This document shows, one piece after another, positions 1 through 8,776 of a stretch of 64,000 nucleotides of DNA (positions are counted from its first letter, which is position 1; each line of letters opens with the position of its first letter). The notes under the pieces were generated by a model, which saw nothing but the letters and a program-made list of their open reading frames with translations, was not told where the DNA came from and did no database searches. The position numbers and the translations under genes are program-made. Source of the DNA: Methylosinus sp. H3A (GTDB taxonomy: Bacteria; Pseudomonadota; Alphaproteobacteria; Rhizobiales; Beijerinckiaceae). The stretch lies in the NCBI RefSeq assembly GCF_015709455.1, contig NZ_JADNQW010000007.1, forward strand, positions 87,544-151,543, in the 5' to 3' direction.

Positions 1-1095
1 TCGAAACGGGGATGCGGCAATGGCGGGCAGAATGGTTCAGGGCGAGCGCGGAATGGGGACAACGACGCGATCGCGGCGGCGATCGCGACCATCGCAGCGG
101 GGGCGCCGGGCTCACCCGCCCGCGCCGCCATTTCCGCCGAGCAGCGCGCCGACGTGGTGCAGACCTACCAGATTCCGCCCGGCGCCATGTCCAAAGCGCT
201 CAACGCCGTGGCCGGTAAAAACGGCCTGCAACTCCTCTATGACGCCTGGCTCACCGAGAGCCTGCGCTCTCCGGGACTGGTTGGAATTTTTTCGACGCGA
301 GAAGCATTGGATCGCCTCCTCATTGGCACGAGCCTCTCCTATCGCTTCTCCCGCGACGGCGAGGATGTGTCGATCGTGCTGGCGCAGAACGATAGCATGC
401 GCAATGACGCGGGGGCGGAAGAGCTGCCGTCGATCGACATCGGCGCGGCGCGGCCGGGCGACTCGCGGCTCCGGCAAGCCGAGCCTCACGCCGCAGAACA
501 GCTACGTCACGCCGGTCGTGTCGGTCGTGTCGGTCGGCACCAAGACCGACACGCCAGTCATGAACACGCCGGTCAATGTGCAGGCGATCACACAGAGGTG
601 CTCAAGGATCAGCAGGCGATCACGCTCGCCGAGGCGTTGCGCAACGTAAGCGGGGTCTCTGTCGGTAGCCCCGGCGCCTCCTCGGGCTTCTCGCGGGCCA
701 ATGGAATATTGCTTCGCGGCTTCAACGCCGGGAGCATCTATCGAGACGGCTTTCGCGTCGACAACGTCGGCAACATCGATATATTTTCCTCGACACAACT
801 CGGCAATGTGGCGAGCATAGAGGTGCTCAAGGGTCCGGCCGCCATTCTCTATGGACTCTCGGAACCGGGCGGCATCGTCAACATCACCACCAAGGGACCG
901 CAAGAGCAGCCGCATTATTCCATCACCCAGCAGATCGGCTCGCTCGCGCTCTATCGCACCACCATCGGCGCCACCGGCCCGCTCAGCGCGGACAAGTCCG
1001 TGCTCTATAGGGTGGATACGTCCTATGAGAACAATGGCGCGCCCTATGGCTCATTCGTCGATCTGACTCATAGCCAGAACTTCTTTGTCGTCCTC
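1..1095 (+). pseudogene. TonB-dependent receptor with STN domain, frameshifted and 3'-truncated
   Basis: The frame is open from the first base of the window, so the 5' end may lie outside it. An Ala-rich export-like stretch precedes an STN (secretin/TonB N-terminal) domain at about 150-390 (YQIPPGAMSKALNAVAGKNG), then a plug domain at about 590-920 with the typical VEVLKGPAAILYG-type and EPGGIVNITTK motifs. The stretch at about 470-595 reads as receptor only in another frame (SYVTPVV...NTPVNVQAITQ), so two compensating frameshifts are present. Receptor similarity ends near 1090 (THSQNFFV), at the start of the barrel, so most of the protein is missing. STN receptors usually signal to a FecI/FecR pair; none is seen here. 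It is inferred to be non-functional. Confidence 0.8.
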
Positions 1096-1445
1096 CCAAT
1101 AATTGACATTGCGCGGAAGCGTCCATCTGGTGGAAGAAACGCAAAGCGCGGCGGTTCCGCAAGGCCCAGGGCGCCTCCGCAAGCGCAACGCTCGAATCAT
1201 CGGCGACCGTGTGACACTGCGCCATTGCTGACGATAGCAAGCAAAACCATGCCCAGCGCCGTGTCGCCGAACCCTTCCATGCGGATGGCGACGGCCGAAC
1301 GGCAGGAAAATCGGCGCGGGAACAAAGCGTCTGCGGACCGCGGAGAAGATATCGGCGACCGCCGCGCGCCGATCGCCCACAGCTTCGACGATGAACTCCC
1401 GGCCAATGTCGGAGGCGCATGACCGGGAGCGTTCGCGCAGATCGC
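1096..1445. other. Unassigned stretch after the broken receptor
   Basis: About 350 bases follow the receptor break point. Open frames on both strands are rich in Arg and Ala and show no motif I recognise. It may hold the remnant of whatever element truncated the receptor, but no transposase motif or terminal repeat could be seen. Confidence 0.4.
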
Positions 1446-2147
1446 CTACCTGCCGAATCGATAGCTCACACCGACAGTCACGGCGCCGGTCGCTGCATCA
1501 TGACGTATCCCCAGGGCCGGATTGAACGGAAGCGAAGCGCTTTTCCCTGTGGAGAGATCCGAAACACGGAATTCGACGTTCCCGCGCCAATGGTCGTCGA
1601 ATGCGTATTCGGCGCCGACGCCGATCGTCGGCGCGCCGACGATGTGATCCTTGCGTGAAAGAGCGAAACCTGAAAAATGCTCGTGTCGGACATGGGCGAG
1701 ATTCAGGCCCCCGCTCACATAGAGCAGCAGCCTGTCGAACGCGTAGCCGAGACGTCCGCGCACAACCCCATCGACGTCGACCATATTCCTGACGCCGATT
1801 CCGAATGGAAGAATTCCTGAATTTGTCGCATGAGCGCCGGAGACATCGACCCGCAGTCCGAAGACCAGGGAGTTGACATGCCAGTCGTAGCCGGCGTGCG
1901 CGCCTCCGAGGAAACTGCCCCCATGGGACGTATTGTAAGCCAGCGCACCACTGGTCGTCGGCAATAGCGGAGCCGACCGATCCGCGAAGCCGAGCGCGCC
2001 GACATGGGCTCCGATGTAGCCGCCTTCGAAAAGAAAGGCCGGAGGCGGGACGTAGGTCGGCGCGCCGTGGTGGATTGGCAGATCAGCGGCCCGCGCTCCG
2101 AAAGCGGCGATCAAAGAGGTTGCGATCGTGAAGGCCTGGCGTTTCAT
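1446..2147 (-). CDS. Outer-membrane beta-barrel protein, Omp25/31-like
   Basis: The 233-residue product begins with a clear signal peptide (MKRQAFTIATSLIAAFGARA, cut before ADLP). It continues with the aromatic/Gly alternating strands of an eight-stranded barrel (GGYIGAHVGALGF, GGAHAGYDW, RGRLGYAFDRLLLYVSGGL) and ends in VTVGVSYRFGR, close to the terminal aromatic pattern of this family. Omp25/31-type proteins are abundant outer-membrane proteins of Hyphomicrobiales and help maintain envelope integrity. The gene stands alone on the minus strand. Its exact role is unknown. Confidence 0.8.
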   Translation of the reverse strand: MKRQAFTIATSLIAAFGARAADLPIHHGAPTYVPPPAFLFEGGYIGAHVGALGFADRSAPLLPTTSGALAYNTSHGGSFLGGAHAGYDWHVNSLVFGLRVDVSGAHATNSGILPFGIGVRNMVDVDGVVRGRLGYAFDRLLLYVSGGLNLAHVRHEHFSGFALSRKDHIVGAPTIGVGAEYAFDDHWRGNVEFRVSDLSTGKSASLPFNPALGIRHDAATGAVTVGVSYRFGR

Positions 2148-2279
2148 GCGGTTCTCCTGAAAATGACAAAGCTCGAATGTTCGTCGAAGCAGGATCGCTT
2201 CGACGTCGCCCTTTGCCGAATTGGCTCGAGAGTTACGGCGCGTCCGACGCCGGCCGCGCGCGTATGTCGATATTCGCGG

Positions 2280-2903
2280 TCAATTCGCGGGGATGCTCGG
2301 CGTCGCCCTCAATGCGAATTTCTCGCAAGGTGGGAGAAGCGCGGCGAGCGGCTTCTCCGTCGTGACGGCCGTTCGCAGATCGACGTCCTTCAGCAAGGTG
2401 AGATAGTCTCCTGACGATCGCGTTCGTAGATAGCTCGTCGTCAGCAAGGGCCCATCCGGCAATTCGCCGCGCCGGCAGGAGTCCGCGCCAACTCCGAAAG
2501 ATCCATGCGTCGCGCCAGGATTGCGCGCCTTCTCCTCTAGGGATCGTTGTTGGAGCGCTCGGATTCGAGCGTGATCCGCCGGGTCGACTCGATAGGCGTA
2601 AAGACGTGTTCCAGCCGTCTTCTCGCCGGTCAACGGCGCTATGTCCTCTGGCGCCGTCGTTTCCAAGAGAGCGAATTTCGCTTCATGCCTATTGTTCTCT
2701 TCTCCATCGCGCCACCAGCCTACCGTCAAAGTCACGCCGCCAGGACGCGGCTCCAGCGCCTCGGGCATGCGGATAGCGGCGCGCAAAGTTTTCGAATCTA
2801 CGTTGGCGGCGTCGAAACTGCGGAGCGCCCATAGTGTCGATACGGGCATATGACCGCAGGCCGCCAATGACGCGAGGAGTGGGGCAACAATCAAGCGTGA
2901 CAT
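2280..2903 (-). CDS. Putative lipoprotein of unknown function
   Basis: The 207-residue product starts with a short hydrophobic leader and a lipobox (LAAC, Cys16), so it is probably a lipid-anchored periplasmic protein. The mature part has no motif I recognise; it holds a Trp/Gly-rich strand (VTLTVGWWRDG) and ends near CEKFALRATPSIPAN. The upstream region (2904-2960) is AT-rich and could hold its promoter. It is monocistronic as far as can be seen. Confidence 0.6.
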   Translation of the reverse strand: MSRLIVAPLLASLAACGHMPVSTLWALRSFDAANVDSKTLRAAIRMPEALEPRPGGVTLTVGWWRDGEENNRHEAKFALLETTAPEDIAPLTGEKTAGTRLYAYRVDPADHARIRALQQRSLEEKARNPGATHGSFGVGADSCRRGELPDGPLLTTSYLRTRSSGDYLTLLKDVDLRTAVTTEKPLAALLPPCEKFALRATPSIPAN

Positions 2904-3008
2904 GATCCTGCATGTTATGGGTTACGTGATTAACGTTTTACATTAAATTTTGAATGTGTCAACCGCGCTGTCGCGCATCCAGCGCCGACTACGGCCGCCC
3001 CCGGCTTT

Positions 3009-3537
3009 CTAAATTGTCCCGCCTTGTGGGACTGCGCGAATGGCATCGTCGACGAGATCGGCGACGACCGACTCCAAAGCACGTCGATTGCCGCTGACGA
3101 TCACGAGAGGCGCGCGCGCTGCAACGAGGCGCCAGCCAACATCGACGAAATCGATCGTTTCGTCGATCGGCGGCTGAGCTTCACCCAGCGGTGCGCGATC
3201 AGCGCCTGCTCGACGATCGCCTGGACGTGACGCGCGGGTTCGGCGGATAGGCGGATGGGCGAGAGCGATATCCGGAATGTCGGGCGGCTCTCGCCATGCA
3301 CAAAGCCCGCTGCCCTCGGGAAGAAGATGCTGACTCGGGCGGCAACGTCGCCACGCTTTGCGCCCTCACGGCAAGCAATACGATGCCGTCTCGCTGACTT
3401 CCCTCGAGTATCGCATCGCGTTGCAATACCTCCTGCGCCAATCGATTTGATGCAGTCTCGGAAATATCGCATCTAATCATGCGGATTATCCGTGTCCCTT
3501 GCTTTATTTTTCTACCATCGCCGCCCCAGACGCTCAT
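3009..3537 (-). pseudogene. Decayed sensor histidine kinase fragment
   Basis: On the minus strand the frame ending at 3009 reads LVIVSGNRRALESVVADLVD followed by DAIRAVPQGG. This resembles the N-box region of a sensor kinase, in particular VRGNQRAIDCVVTNLIDNAL of the intact kinase at 44356-45720. Further upstream, pieces such as RHVQAIVEQALIAHRW and ASNRLAQEVLQRD lie in different frames, so several frameshifts would be needed to join them. No G-box or H-box survives. It is read as a relic; the assignment rests on one short block. Confidence 0.4.
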
Positions 3538-3827
3538 TCCTCTTCAGGCGACGGGCGCGCGGACGCCGACGAGCCGCCAGGAAAATCTGCGAATGGCTGT
3601 CCGAGGACGACGAGTGGCGAAGGACCGAATTGAGATATCCGGTTTGCGCCGCAGCGCATCTATGGTCTGGACGACATGATTTAGGGAGAGGCCACTATTG
3701 CCGGCCGTTCAAAAGGGCTGCACATGGCTCGTTCATCACCTTTGCCCGCCGGCTCCGCTTTCAGCGGTTCCTAGCTCGGGCTCCAGCCACGCAAAATTCA
3801 CGAATTGTCGAATCGAGGCGTCATGAG
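3538..3827. other. Intergenic stretch, nothing recognised
   Basis: This roughly 290-base stretch lies between the kinase relic and the end of the HupE-like operon. A plus-strand frame is open but has no domain, leader or ribosome-binding site that I can support. Confidence 0.4.
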
Positions 3828-4445
3828 TCACGACGCCAAGGTCAGACCGCCCATCATCAGTCCGAGCGCGGCGATCCAGCTTCCGAGCACGCGAATGGCG
3901 ACGCGCCGCCATGTCTGCGTGGCGGTTCCGGCACCTCGAAACGCGAGCGTCGACGCCATGACGAGCGCGATGATGACATAGCCGGCGACCGCGAGGCCCG
4001 CTGCAAATAGCAAGCGATTGGTCTCCGGTCCGACCGCGCCGGCATTGGCCGCGCCGCGCGCCGCCGCTAAGCCCAATGCGATCGCACACAGCAGCCCGCC
4101 GTGAATGCGCAGCTCCAACGCCAGCAACAGTCCGAGTAGAACGAGCGCGCCAGCGGCGACGAGCGCGCCCTCGGATGTCGCGTTCATCGTCATTCCTGTC
4201 GTCAGTCCGGCCAGGAGGCCGAACGGAAAAAGCAAGAGAACCGACCTCGCGTTGGACGCGCCGAGCGATCCTGCCAGAATGCCCAATGCGAACCAGAGGA
4301 TCACATCTTTCAAATCGGTCAACGGATGCACGGCGCCCGCGTAGAAGTCGCCGAGCCGCGCGCCGATGATATGCGCACTCGCCGTCTTCGCATACAGAAG
4401 GAAGAAGAGGGCGCCGGCGACGGCCGACTTCGACTGGCCGCTCAT
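3828..4445 (-). CDS. HupE/UreJ-like membrane protein (third of three)
   Basis: The product has about 205 residues. The chosen ATG at 4445 overlaps the stop of the upstream gene in an ATGA junction, which implies translational coupling; an earlier in-frame start is possible but less likely. A leader (MSGQSKSAVAGALFF...ASAH) precedes the HupE-like motif RLGDFYAGAVHPLTDLKDV and about six hydrophobic segments (WFALGILAGSLG, LLLFPFGLLAGLTTG, GALVLLGLLLALEL, YVIIALVMAS, GSWIAALGLMMGG). HupE/UreJ proteins are proposed nickel or cobalt permeases in hydrogenase and urease contexts. Neither enzyme is encoded here, so the substrate is open. Confidence 0.65.
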   Translation of the reverse strand: MSGQSKSAVAGALFFLLYAKTASAHIIGARLGDFYAGAVHPLTDLKDVILWFALGILAGSLGASNARSVLLLFPFGLLAGLTTGMTMNATSEGALVAAGALVLLGLLLALELRIHGGLLCAIALGLAAARGAANAGAVGPETNRLLFAAGLAVAGYVIIALVMASTLAFRGAGTATQTWRRVAIRVLGSWIAALGLMMGGLTLAS

Positions 4446-5047
4446 CCTGCGCCGCCTGAGCCGAGCGTCAGAAAATAGCCGCCGAGAAGGGCGATCATCG
4501 CCCCGAGGCCTTGGATGAGACGCGCGCCGAGCGGCCATTGCGACACGGCGCCAATGACGATCCCGCAGCCATGCAGAAAGCCTGTCGCGGTGACGAATCC
4601 GACGCCATAGGCCATCGGATCGGTCGCGCCGGGGAGCTCCGCGCCATGTGCATGGCCATGAAATATCGCGAACAGGCTGACGACGAGCGCCGCGATGACG
4701 GTCGGCGGTCGAAGGCGTGTCGCGACCGCAGCGCCCAATAGTATGGCCGATAGTGCGATCATCATCTCCGGCGCCGGCAAGGGAATATGCATGACGCCGA
4801 GCACGCCTCCAACCGCCATGATCAGAGGAAAGGCGATCGGAAGCAGCCAGATTGCCGGAGCGCCGAGTTGCGCGCCCCAGAGCCCGACGGCGACCATAGC
4901 GATCAGATGATCCCCGCCGCTCAGTGGATGCAGAAAGCCGCTCGCGAGGCCGCCGGCCAATCCCTCTCCATCATGCGCGAGAGCGGGCGATGCGAGCGCG
5001 AATCCGGCGAGCAGGCTGAATGCGAAGGATCGGAGGCGAAGCGACAT
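4442..5047 (-). CDS. HupE/UreJ family membrane protein (second of three)
   Basis: The product has 201 residues. It starts at ATG 5047 with a signal-like leader ending ASPALAHDGEG, so the His after cleavage is close to the new N terminus, as in HupE. The family motif GFLHPLSGGDHLIAMVAVGL follows, with further helices including FAIFHGHAHGAELPG and TATGFLHGCGIVIGA. The His-rich loops are proposed metal ligands in this family. It lies 14 bases after the first HupE-like gene and overlaps the third by 4 bases, so the three form one transcript with the PpiC gene. Divalent metal (Ni/Co) movement is the likely role. Confidence 0.85.
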   Translation of the reverse strand: MSLRLRSFAFSLLAGFALASPALAHDGEGLAGGLASGFLHPLSGGDHLIAMVAVGLWGAQLGAPAIWLLPIAFPLIMAVGGVLGVMHIPLPAPEMMIALSAILLGAAVATRLRPPTVIAALVVSLFAIFHGHAHGAELPGATDPMAYGVGFVTATGFLHGCGIVIGAVSQWPLGARLIQGLGAMIALLGGYFLTLGSGGAG

Positions 5048-5061
5048 GGCGAGGGCTGTCC

Positions 5062-6042
5062 TCAATCGATTGCGAGAACGCGGAGAAGTCTGCCGATGAA
5101 CCAGAAGGCTGCGATCGAACCGATCGCATAGCCGGGAAGGAGATCGCGCGAACCAGGGAGTACGGCGCCGAGGCGACGATGCGCCCAGATGAGCGCCAGC
5201 GTCAAAAGCACGAAAGCGAGTTGTCCAATCTCGACGCCGACATTGAAGAAAGCGAGCGCGGCCGGCAGCAGCCGTCGTTCGATCCCGAGACCGGCGAGCG
5301 CGCTGGCGAAGCCGACGCCATGGACGAGGCCGAAGCCGCCAGCGACGGCCCAAGGGTAGCGGGCCGTCAATCCGGCTTCGCTATGGCGCTGCTTCACGAT
5401 CTCGACGCCGACGAAGACGATGCTGAGCGCGATGCAGGCGTTGAGCGGCCGTTCCGGCACGCCGATCAGCCCGAAGGCGGCGGCAGCGAGTGATGCGCTG
5501 TGGCCAATGGTGAATGCGGTGATCGTCGTGACGAGTCGACGGCTTGGCCCCACGATCCAGATCAGTCCAAATACAAACAGCAGATGATCCGCGCCGAGCA
5601 GAATATGGTCGACGCCGTAGTTCAGATAGGTCACGCCGAGTTCGATCCAGCTCTCGAGCGTCGGAGCCTCGGGACCGAGAATCGACACGGTGGGATTGGC
5701 GGTGGTGATGGTGTAGCTGCGCGTCTCGCCTTGAATCGGGATGATCTTAATCAGCGCCGCCGACATGCGCGAGCCGAGATTGCCGATCGTCAATGCGCCG
5801 ACGAGGCCTTTTTGGCCGCAATCGAGCTCCGGTATGCGCAAGAAGCAATGTGGCGGCGCGCGCAGATCTACGCGAGCGCCGCCGATCGTCGGCTCCATTG
5901 TCCAACGGCCGACATAGGCGCCCTGGCGCACCTCGCGCAATTCGAGCACGCCGAGCGAGGATTCGTGCGCGTAGAGCGCGACGGGCGCGAGCAATGTCGC
6001 AGCGACGACCCAAGCCGCCAGCAATATTATCGAGCGTCTCAC
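5062..6042 (-). CDS. HupE/UreJ-type membrane protein with exoplasmic N domain
   Basis: The GTG start at 6042 overlaps the stop of the PpiC gene (GTGA), and gives a signal peptide (RRSIILLAAWVV...ALYAHESS). The roughly 326-residue protein has an N-terminal soluble beta-rich part of about 120 residues, then a HupE/UreJ_2-type membrane domain: YLNYGVDHILLGADHLLFVF, TITAFTIGHSASLAAAAFG, GGFGLVHGVGFASAL and FNVGVEIGQLAFV. The conserved His, Asp and Glu residues in the helices fit a metal or proton path. Its function in this family is not established. Confidence 0.8.
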   Translation of the reverse strand: MRRSIILLAAWVVAATLLAPVALYAHESSLGVLELREVRQGAYVGRWTMEPTIGGARVDLRAPPHCFLRIPELDCGQKGLVGALTIGNLGSRMSAALIKIIPIQGETRSYTITTANPTVSILGPEAPTLESWIELGVTYLNYGVDHILLGADHLLFVFGLIWIVGPSRRLVTTITAFTIGHSASLAAAAFGLIGVPERPLNACIALSIVFVGVEIVKQRHSEAGLTARYPWAVAGGFGLVHGVGFASALAGLGIERRLLPAALAFFNVGVEIGQLAFVLLTLALIWAHRRLGAVLPGSRDLLPGYAIGSIAAFWFIGRLLRVLAID

Positions 6043-6938
6043 GGCTCCATCCGCACTGTGTAGGACGCCTTCAGCCGGTTCACCGCCTCCCATGCGCGCG
6101 CGCGCGCTTCATCCGTGCGCCACAGCCGCAGGATCTCGTCGCGGACATTCTCGAAAATCGCCGGCTCGCCCGGATGCCGAGAGTCGATGCGGACGACATG
6201 CCATCCTTCTTTGGATTCGAGCTTTGCCCATGTTTCCTGAGGTAGCGCGAGCAGGGCGTCGCGAAATTTTTCGCCGAAGGCGGGCCCGAGACTGGTGACG
6301 GGGCGCGCGAGAATGGCGCGCGTGCGATCACGAAGCTCTTCCGATTCACGGCCGCCGACGATGTCTTCGAGCCAGCGCGTCGCCTCGACGGCGTCGGTCG
6401 CGGGCGTGAGGTAGAAGCCGACACGCTCCGGTTCGTCGAAGCGCGCGCGATTTTGCTCGAACCAGGCGCGCAATCGTTCTTCGGTCGGCTGTGGCAGGCG
6501 AACTTGGTCGAAGATGAGCAATTGAAGTTTATAGGCGATACGATCGCGTATCATATCGTCGCCACGATCGACGCCGAGCGCCTTGCCCTCTCGATAGAGA
6601 ATCTCGCTCGCGACCCAACTGTCGATCATCTTCTGGAGCTCGACGTCCGACGGCGTGCGCGCCTTGTCCTCGTCGAAATTGTCGATGAAGGACTGACGCA
6701 GCGCTTTGCCGACGGTGATGACGCGCTCGTCTTTTGGCGGCGGATGCAGCGCGGCGTCGGCGGCGAAGACGAGCCCGCCGATCATCATGAAATGCACGAG
6801 AGGTTCACTTCGAAGTCGCCTCGGAGACGTCCGGCCGGCCGATCCCGGATCGCGAGCGGCCGCCTGGCTAGCGCGATCCCCGTCGTCGAACCAACGCCGA
6901 ACGAGAGCAAACGAAAGAGTCTTCACCATCGAAGCCAT
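6039..6938 (-). CDS. PpiC-type peptidyl-prolyl cis-trans isomerase, membrane-anchored
   Basis: The product has up to 299 residues (ATG at 6938, alternative 6929). After an Arg-rich N-terminal part there is a hydrophobic anchor (EPLVHFMMIGGLVFAADAAL) and then a SurA/PpiC-like periplasmic region: helical chaperone part (SWVASEILYREGKALGVDRG, LRAWFEQNRARFDEPERV) and a parvulin-like end (EKFRDALLALPQETWAKLES, GWHVVRIDSRHPGEP). Such isomerases help exported proteins fold. It leads a four-gene operon with three HupE/UreJ-like genes, the first of which it overlaps by 4 bases, so it may assist assembly of those membrane proteins. Confidence 0.8.
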   Translation of the reverse strand: MASMVKTLSFALVRRWFDDGDRASQAAARDPGSAGRTSPRRLRSEPLVHFMMIGGLVFAADAALHPPPKDERVITVGKALRQSFIDNFDEDKARTPSDVELQKMIDSWVASEILYREGKALGVDRGDDMIRDRIAYKLQLLIFDQVRLPQPTEERLRAWFEQNRARFDEPERVGFYLTPATDAVEATRWLEDIVGGRESEELRDRTRAILARPVTSLGPAFGEKFRDALLALPQETWAKLESKEGWHVVRIDSRHPGEPAIFENVRDEILRLWRTDEARARAWEAVNRLKASYTVRMEP

Positions 6939-7006
6939 ACGTTTCCCGAATACGCCATTGGCGCCTTATGCATCGGCTCATGCGTTTTGTCATCCGCGCG
7001 TCGACG

Positions 7007-7037
7007 AAAAAAAAGTCTTTTCGACTCACTCGAAAAG
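7007..7037 (-). terminator. Hairpin plus T-tract upstream of the PpiC operon
   Basis: Read on the minus strand, an 8-bp perfect stem (CTTTTCGA/TCGAAAAG, loop of 5) is followed by AC and eight T residues. This has the form of an intrinsic terminator, although the stem is AT-rich. It sits about 70 bases before the PpiC start, so it could stop transcription coming from the IS1380 side or act as a leader attenuator. Confidence 0.5.
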
Positions 7038-7128
7038 CGCGTCTCTGTAATCAAATGGTCACACGACTGTCGTTGTCGTTCTCCCATATTCCGCGCGCCG
7101 ATGCGTCTCGTGACGCCGGGGGGCTCGT

Positions 7129-8757
7129 CTAGCCCGGAAAATTCAGCGTAGGTTGGCGGGGGTGGTACAGCCTTTTGATTTGGCGTAGAGTTCGGGTGTC
7201 GAATCCAACTCGCGCCATTTCGAAGCCGCCACGCCCCGCCATGAACGATTTTACCCTGCCGCTTTCCGGCCTGTCACCTGTTTCCGGCAAGGCTGTCGTC
7301 GCCAAATTCGACGGCGGCCTGCTGTCATCCGATGGCGGCGTGCTGCTGCTGCGTGAGATCGAGCAGCGCCTGCGCGTCGCGGAGCGGCTCGCCGGCTGCA
7401 TCCGTGATCCGCGCGATCCCGATCTCGTCACCCATACGCTCGCCGACATCATTCGCTTTCGCCTCCTCATGATCGGCGCCGGCTATGAGGACGGCAACGA
7501 CGCCTCGGCGCTGCGCGGCGATCCGATGTTCAAGATGGCGCAAGGGCTCGCGCCTTCCGAGCGCGAGCTCGCCTCGCAATCAACGATCTCGCGCTTCGAG
7601 AATCTGCCGGACGCTCGCGCTCTGCTGCGCATGGGCCGCGCCATGGCCGATCTCTATTGCGAGTCGTTCCATCGCGTTCCAGAGCGCATCACGCTCGACA
7701 TCGACGACACTTTCGACGCCGTCCATGGAGGCCAGCAACTCCGCCTCTTCAATGCGCATCATGACGAATATGGCTTTCAGCCGATCGTCGTGTTCGACGG
7801 CTCCGGCCGCTTCGTGTCCGCCATGCTGCGGCCGGCCAAGCGCCCCAGCGGAAAAGAGGCCGAACGCTTCCTGCGCCGCCTGCTGCGCAGCATCCGCGCC
7901 AATTGGCCGAGAACGAAAATTCTGCTGCGCGCCGACAGCCATTATTGCACGCCCGAGACGATCGACTTCTGCCGCGCCAATGGCCTCGACTTCATCTTCG
8001 GCGTCGCCCCGACGACGACGCTGAGGTCGCATATCCTCGGGCTCGAAGCCAAAACCAAGGCCGTGTTCGAAGCGGCGCCTTCGGCCGGCAAGGCGCGGCG
8101 CTACAAGGAATTCCTCGACGGCGCGCAGAGCTGGAGCCGCGTCGAGCGTATCATCGCGCGAACCGAAGCCGGGCCCGACGGCGTCGACACGCGCTTCGTC
8201 GTCACCAATCTCGAGGCCCGCAACGCCCGCCGTCTCTATGAAGATGTCTACTGCCGGCGCGGCCAGGCCGAGAACCATATAAAATCCTGGAAGACGCATC
8301 TTTGCGCCGACCGAACCTCATGCATGAAAGCGACGGCCAATCAGCTTCGCCTGTTCCTGCACGCCGGCGCCTATTGGATCATGTGGGGCCTGCGCATGGC
8401 CGCGCCCAAGCGCTCGTCTTGGCGCACGGCTCAGTTCGATACTCTTCGTCTGCGCCTCGTGAAGATCGCCGCGCGCGTCGTCGAGATGAAGACCGCCATC
8501 AAAATCCATCTGCCGACCAGCTGTCCCGACCGGCAATTCCTCCGCATTGCGCTCGCGCGCATCCCGCGCCTCGCGACATGAAGCGCGGGGCGAGCGCCCC
8601 CGAAATCCGAACCCTTTTCCCTCAACCCGCAAGCCTTCGCCGTTCGAAACTCCGGCCCGCCGCCAGAGCCGCTGGCGCTGCGCGCGCGGTTATCTCGAAC
8701 CCAAAAATCTTCCACTTCACCGCGCGAGCCGGTCAAGCGCTGCATAATCGCGGCTAG
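7129..8757 (+). mobile_element. IS1380-family insertion sequence
   Basis: The element carries one transposase gene. Imperfect terminal inverted repeats are visible: the left end starts CTAGCCCGGAAAATTCAGCG, and the reverse complement of the right end starts CTAGCCGCGATTATGCAGCG. No matching target duplication could be seen next to these ends, so the limits are approximate to a few bases. It lies between the PpiC operon and the PHP phosphoesterase gene, whose start is only about 20 bases beyond the right end. Confidence 0.75.
7241..8581 (+). CDS. IS1380-family transposase
   Basis: The 446-residue DDE transposase starts at ATG 7241 (MNDFTLPLSG); the upstream in-frame extension is less likely. 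Family features are the N-terminal VAKFDGGLLSSDGGVLLLRE, the catalytic stretch ITLDIDDTFDAVHGGQQLRL, the second Asp block LLRADSHYC and the C-terminal YEDVYCRRGQAENHIKSWK. It is full length without frameshifts, so the element may still be active. Confidence 0.92.
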   Translation: MNDFTLPLSGLSPVSGKAVVAKFDGGLLSSDGGVLLLREIEQRLRVAERLAGCIRDPRDPDLVTHTLADIIRFRLLMIGAGYEDGNDASALRGDPMFKMAQGLAPSERELASQSTISRFENLPDARALLRMGRAMADLYCESFHRVPERITLDIDDTFDAVHGGQQLRLFNAHHDEYGFQPIVVFDGSGRFVSAMLRPAKRPSGKEAERFLRRLLRSIRANWPRTKILLRADSHYCTPETIDFCRANGLDFIFGVAPTTTLRSHILGLEAKTKAVFEAAPSAGKARRYKEFLDGAQSWSRVERIIARTEAGPDGVDTRFVVTNLEARNARRLYEDVYCRRGQAENHIKSWKTHLCADRTSCMKATANQLRLFLHAGAYWIMWGLRMAAPKRSSWRTAQFDTLRLRLVKIAARVVEMKTAIKIHLPTSCPDRQFLRIALARIPRLAT

Positions 8758-8776
8758 GTTTTTGCGGGGGATTGGC

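Noticed and set aside
1096..1445. Transposase that truncated the STN receptor
   Set aside because: No transposase motif or inverted repeat could be identified in any frame.
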